From positions 149-5,200 of the forward strand of contig DJVN01000040.1 in the NCBI GenBank assembly GCA_002441205.1: a stretch of DNA of 5,052 nucleotides, given 5' to 3'. The stretch comes from Syntrophaceae bacterium UBA6255 (GTDB lineage Bacteria; Desulfobacterota; Syntrophia; Syntrophales; Smithellaceae). This document shows, piece after piece, positions 4,919-5,052 of this stretch. The translations under genes were made by a program, and so were the position numbers. Position 1 is the first letter of the stretch; every line of letters starts with the position of its first letter. The notes under the pieces are model-generated. The model did not search any database. It saw only the letters and a program-made list of their open reading frames with translations, and was not told where the DNA came from.

Positions 4919-5052
4919 TGATAATACATTCTTTTGTCAAGCCAGTTTAGAAATGTCCTATTTGGTAAAGCAGTTACTGTGTGCCATGCTGTACTTGTAC
5001 GGGTGACATCAGGAAATTGCGGTATGCCTGCGGCGGGTGCCCGAAAGGGTTC
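4919..5052. other. Window end without a recognisable gene
   Basis: Apart from the second TTGACA, I find no supported gene here. A 17-codon plus-strand frame starting at ATG 4953-4955 and ending at TGA 5004-5006 is too short to judge. The stretch around 4941-4966 (GTTTAGAAATGTCCTATTTG) faintly resembles sequence at insertion-sequence ends, but no transposase or inverted repeat partner is visible in the window. Confidence 0.3.

Noticed and set aside
5020..5052. tRNA-like or small RNA end (GCCCGAAAGGGTTC)
   Set aside because: It offers only a four-pair stem with a GAAA loop. No cloverleaf can be formed and the window ends here.
1..5052. CRISPR array or long direct repeats
   Set aside because: No regularly spaced repeat units were seen on reading through the window.

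Overview
The window reads as a piece of an anaerobic bacterial genome, most likely a deltaproteobacterial (Desulfobacterota, perhaps Syntrophales-like) one. The basis is the gene style: an HdrB-type CCG iron-sulfur protein, a small DsrE-like protein, a PAS/GGDEF sensor, a TAT-exported sulfatase and a HEPN/MNT pair. This is an inference from protein families and not a taxonomic assignment. Every gene I can support lies on the minus strand, so transcription runs from high to low coordinates.

Right end (4172-5052): a HEPN/MNT toxin-antitoxin-type pair sits behind a near-consensus sigma70 promoter (TTGACA-N17-TATACA, 4890-4918). The MNT nucleotidyltransferase is intact with its GSx10DxD site. The HEPN gene carries a frameshift near 4776-4783 that splits it into a 41-codon 5' piece and a 3' remainder. 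Beyond 4919 no gene is recognisable.

Middle (3295-4098): one exported beta-barrel-like protein of the MetA-pathway/transporter family (Phenol_MetA_deg), with a signal peptide and a terminal phenylalanine.

Core (742-3158): a four-gene cluster in the order marR-type regulator, nitroreductase, DsrE-like protein, CCG-domain Fe-S protein. A TTGACA-N17-TATGAT promoter precedes the regulator, and an inverted repeat TTGT-N2-ACAA overlaps the start-site side of its -10 box, which suggests autoregulation. The three downstream genes each have a strong Shine-Dalgarno sequence. No convincing terminator lies between them. The likely reading is a MarR-controlled redox/sulfur module combining a flavin enzyme, a persulfide or thiol carrier and a noncanonical 4Fe-4S protein. 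The substrate and inducer are unknown. This is the best candidate in the window for an undescribed system.

Left end (1-672): a broken patchwork. The first ~65 codons of a TAT-secreted sulfatase run abruptly, and out of frame, into a PAS sensor domain. That PAS domain has its own one-base frameshift. A second PAS domain then passes after only a few residues, in frame, into the middle of a GGDEF domain. Three discontinuities in under 500 bases suggest decay, recombination or assembly/cloning chimerism, and nothing here should be read as an intact gene.

Base composition also changes along the window: hand counts give 22/60 G+C in 1621-1680 and 38/60 in 4201-4260, so the HEPN/MNT block may have a different history from the core operon.
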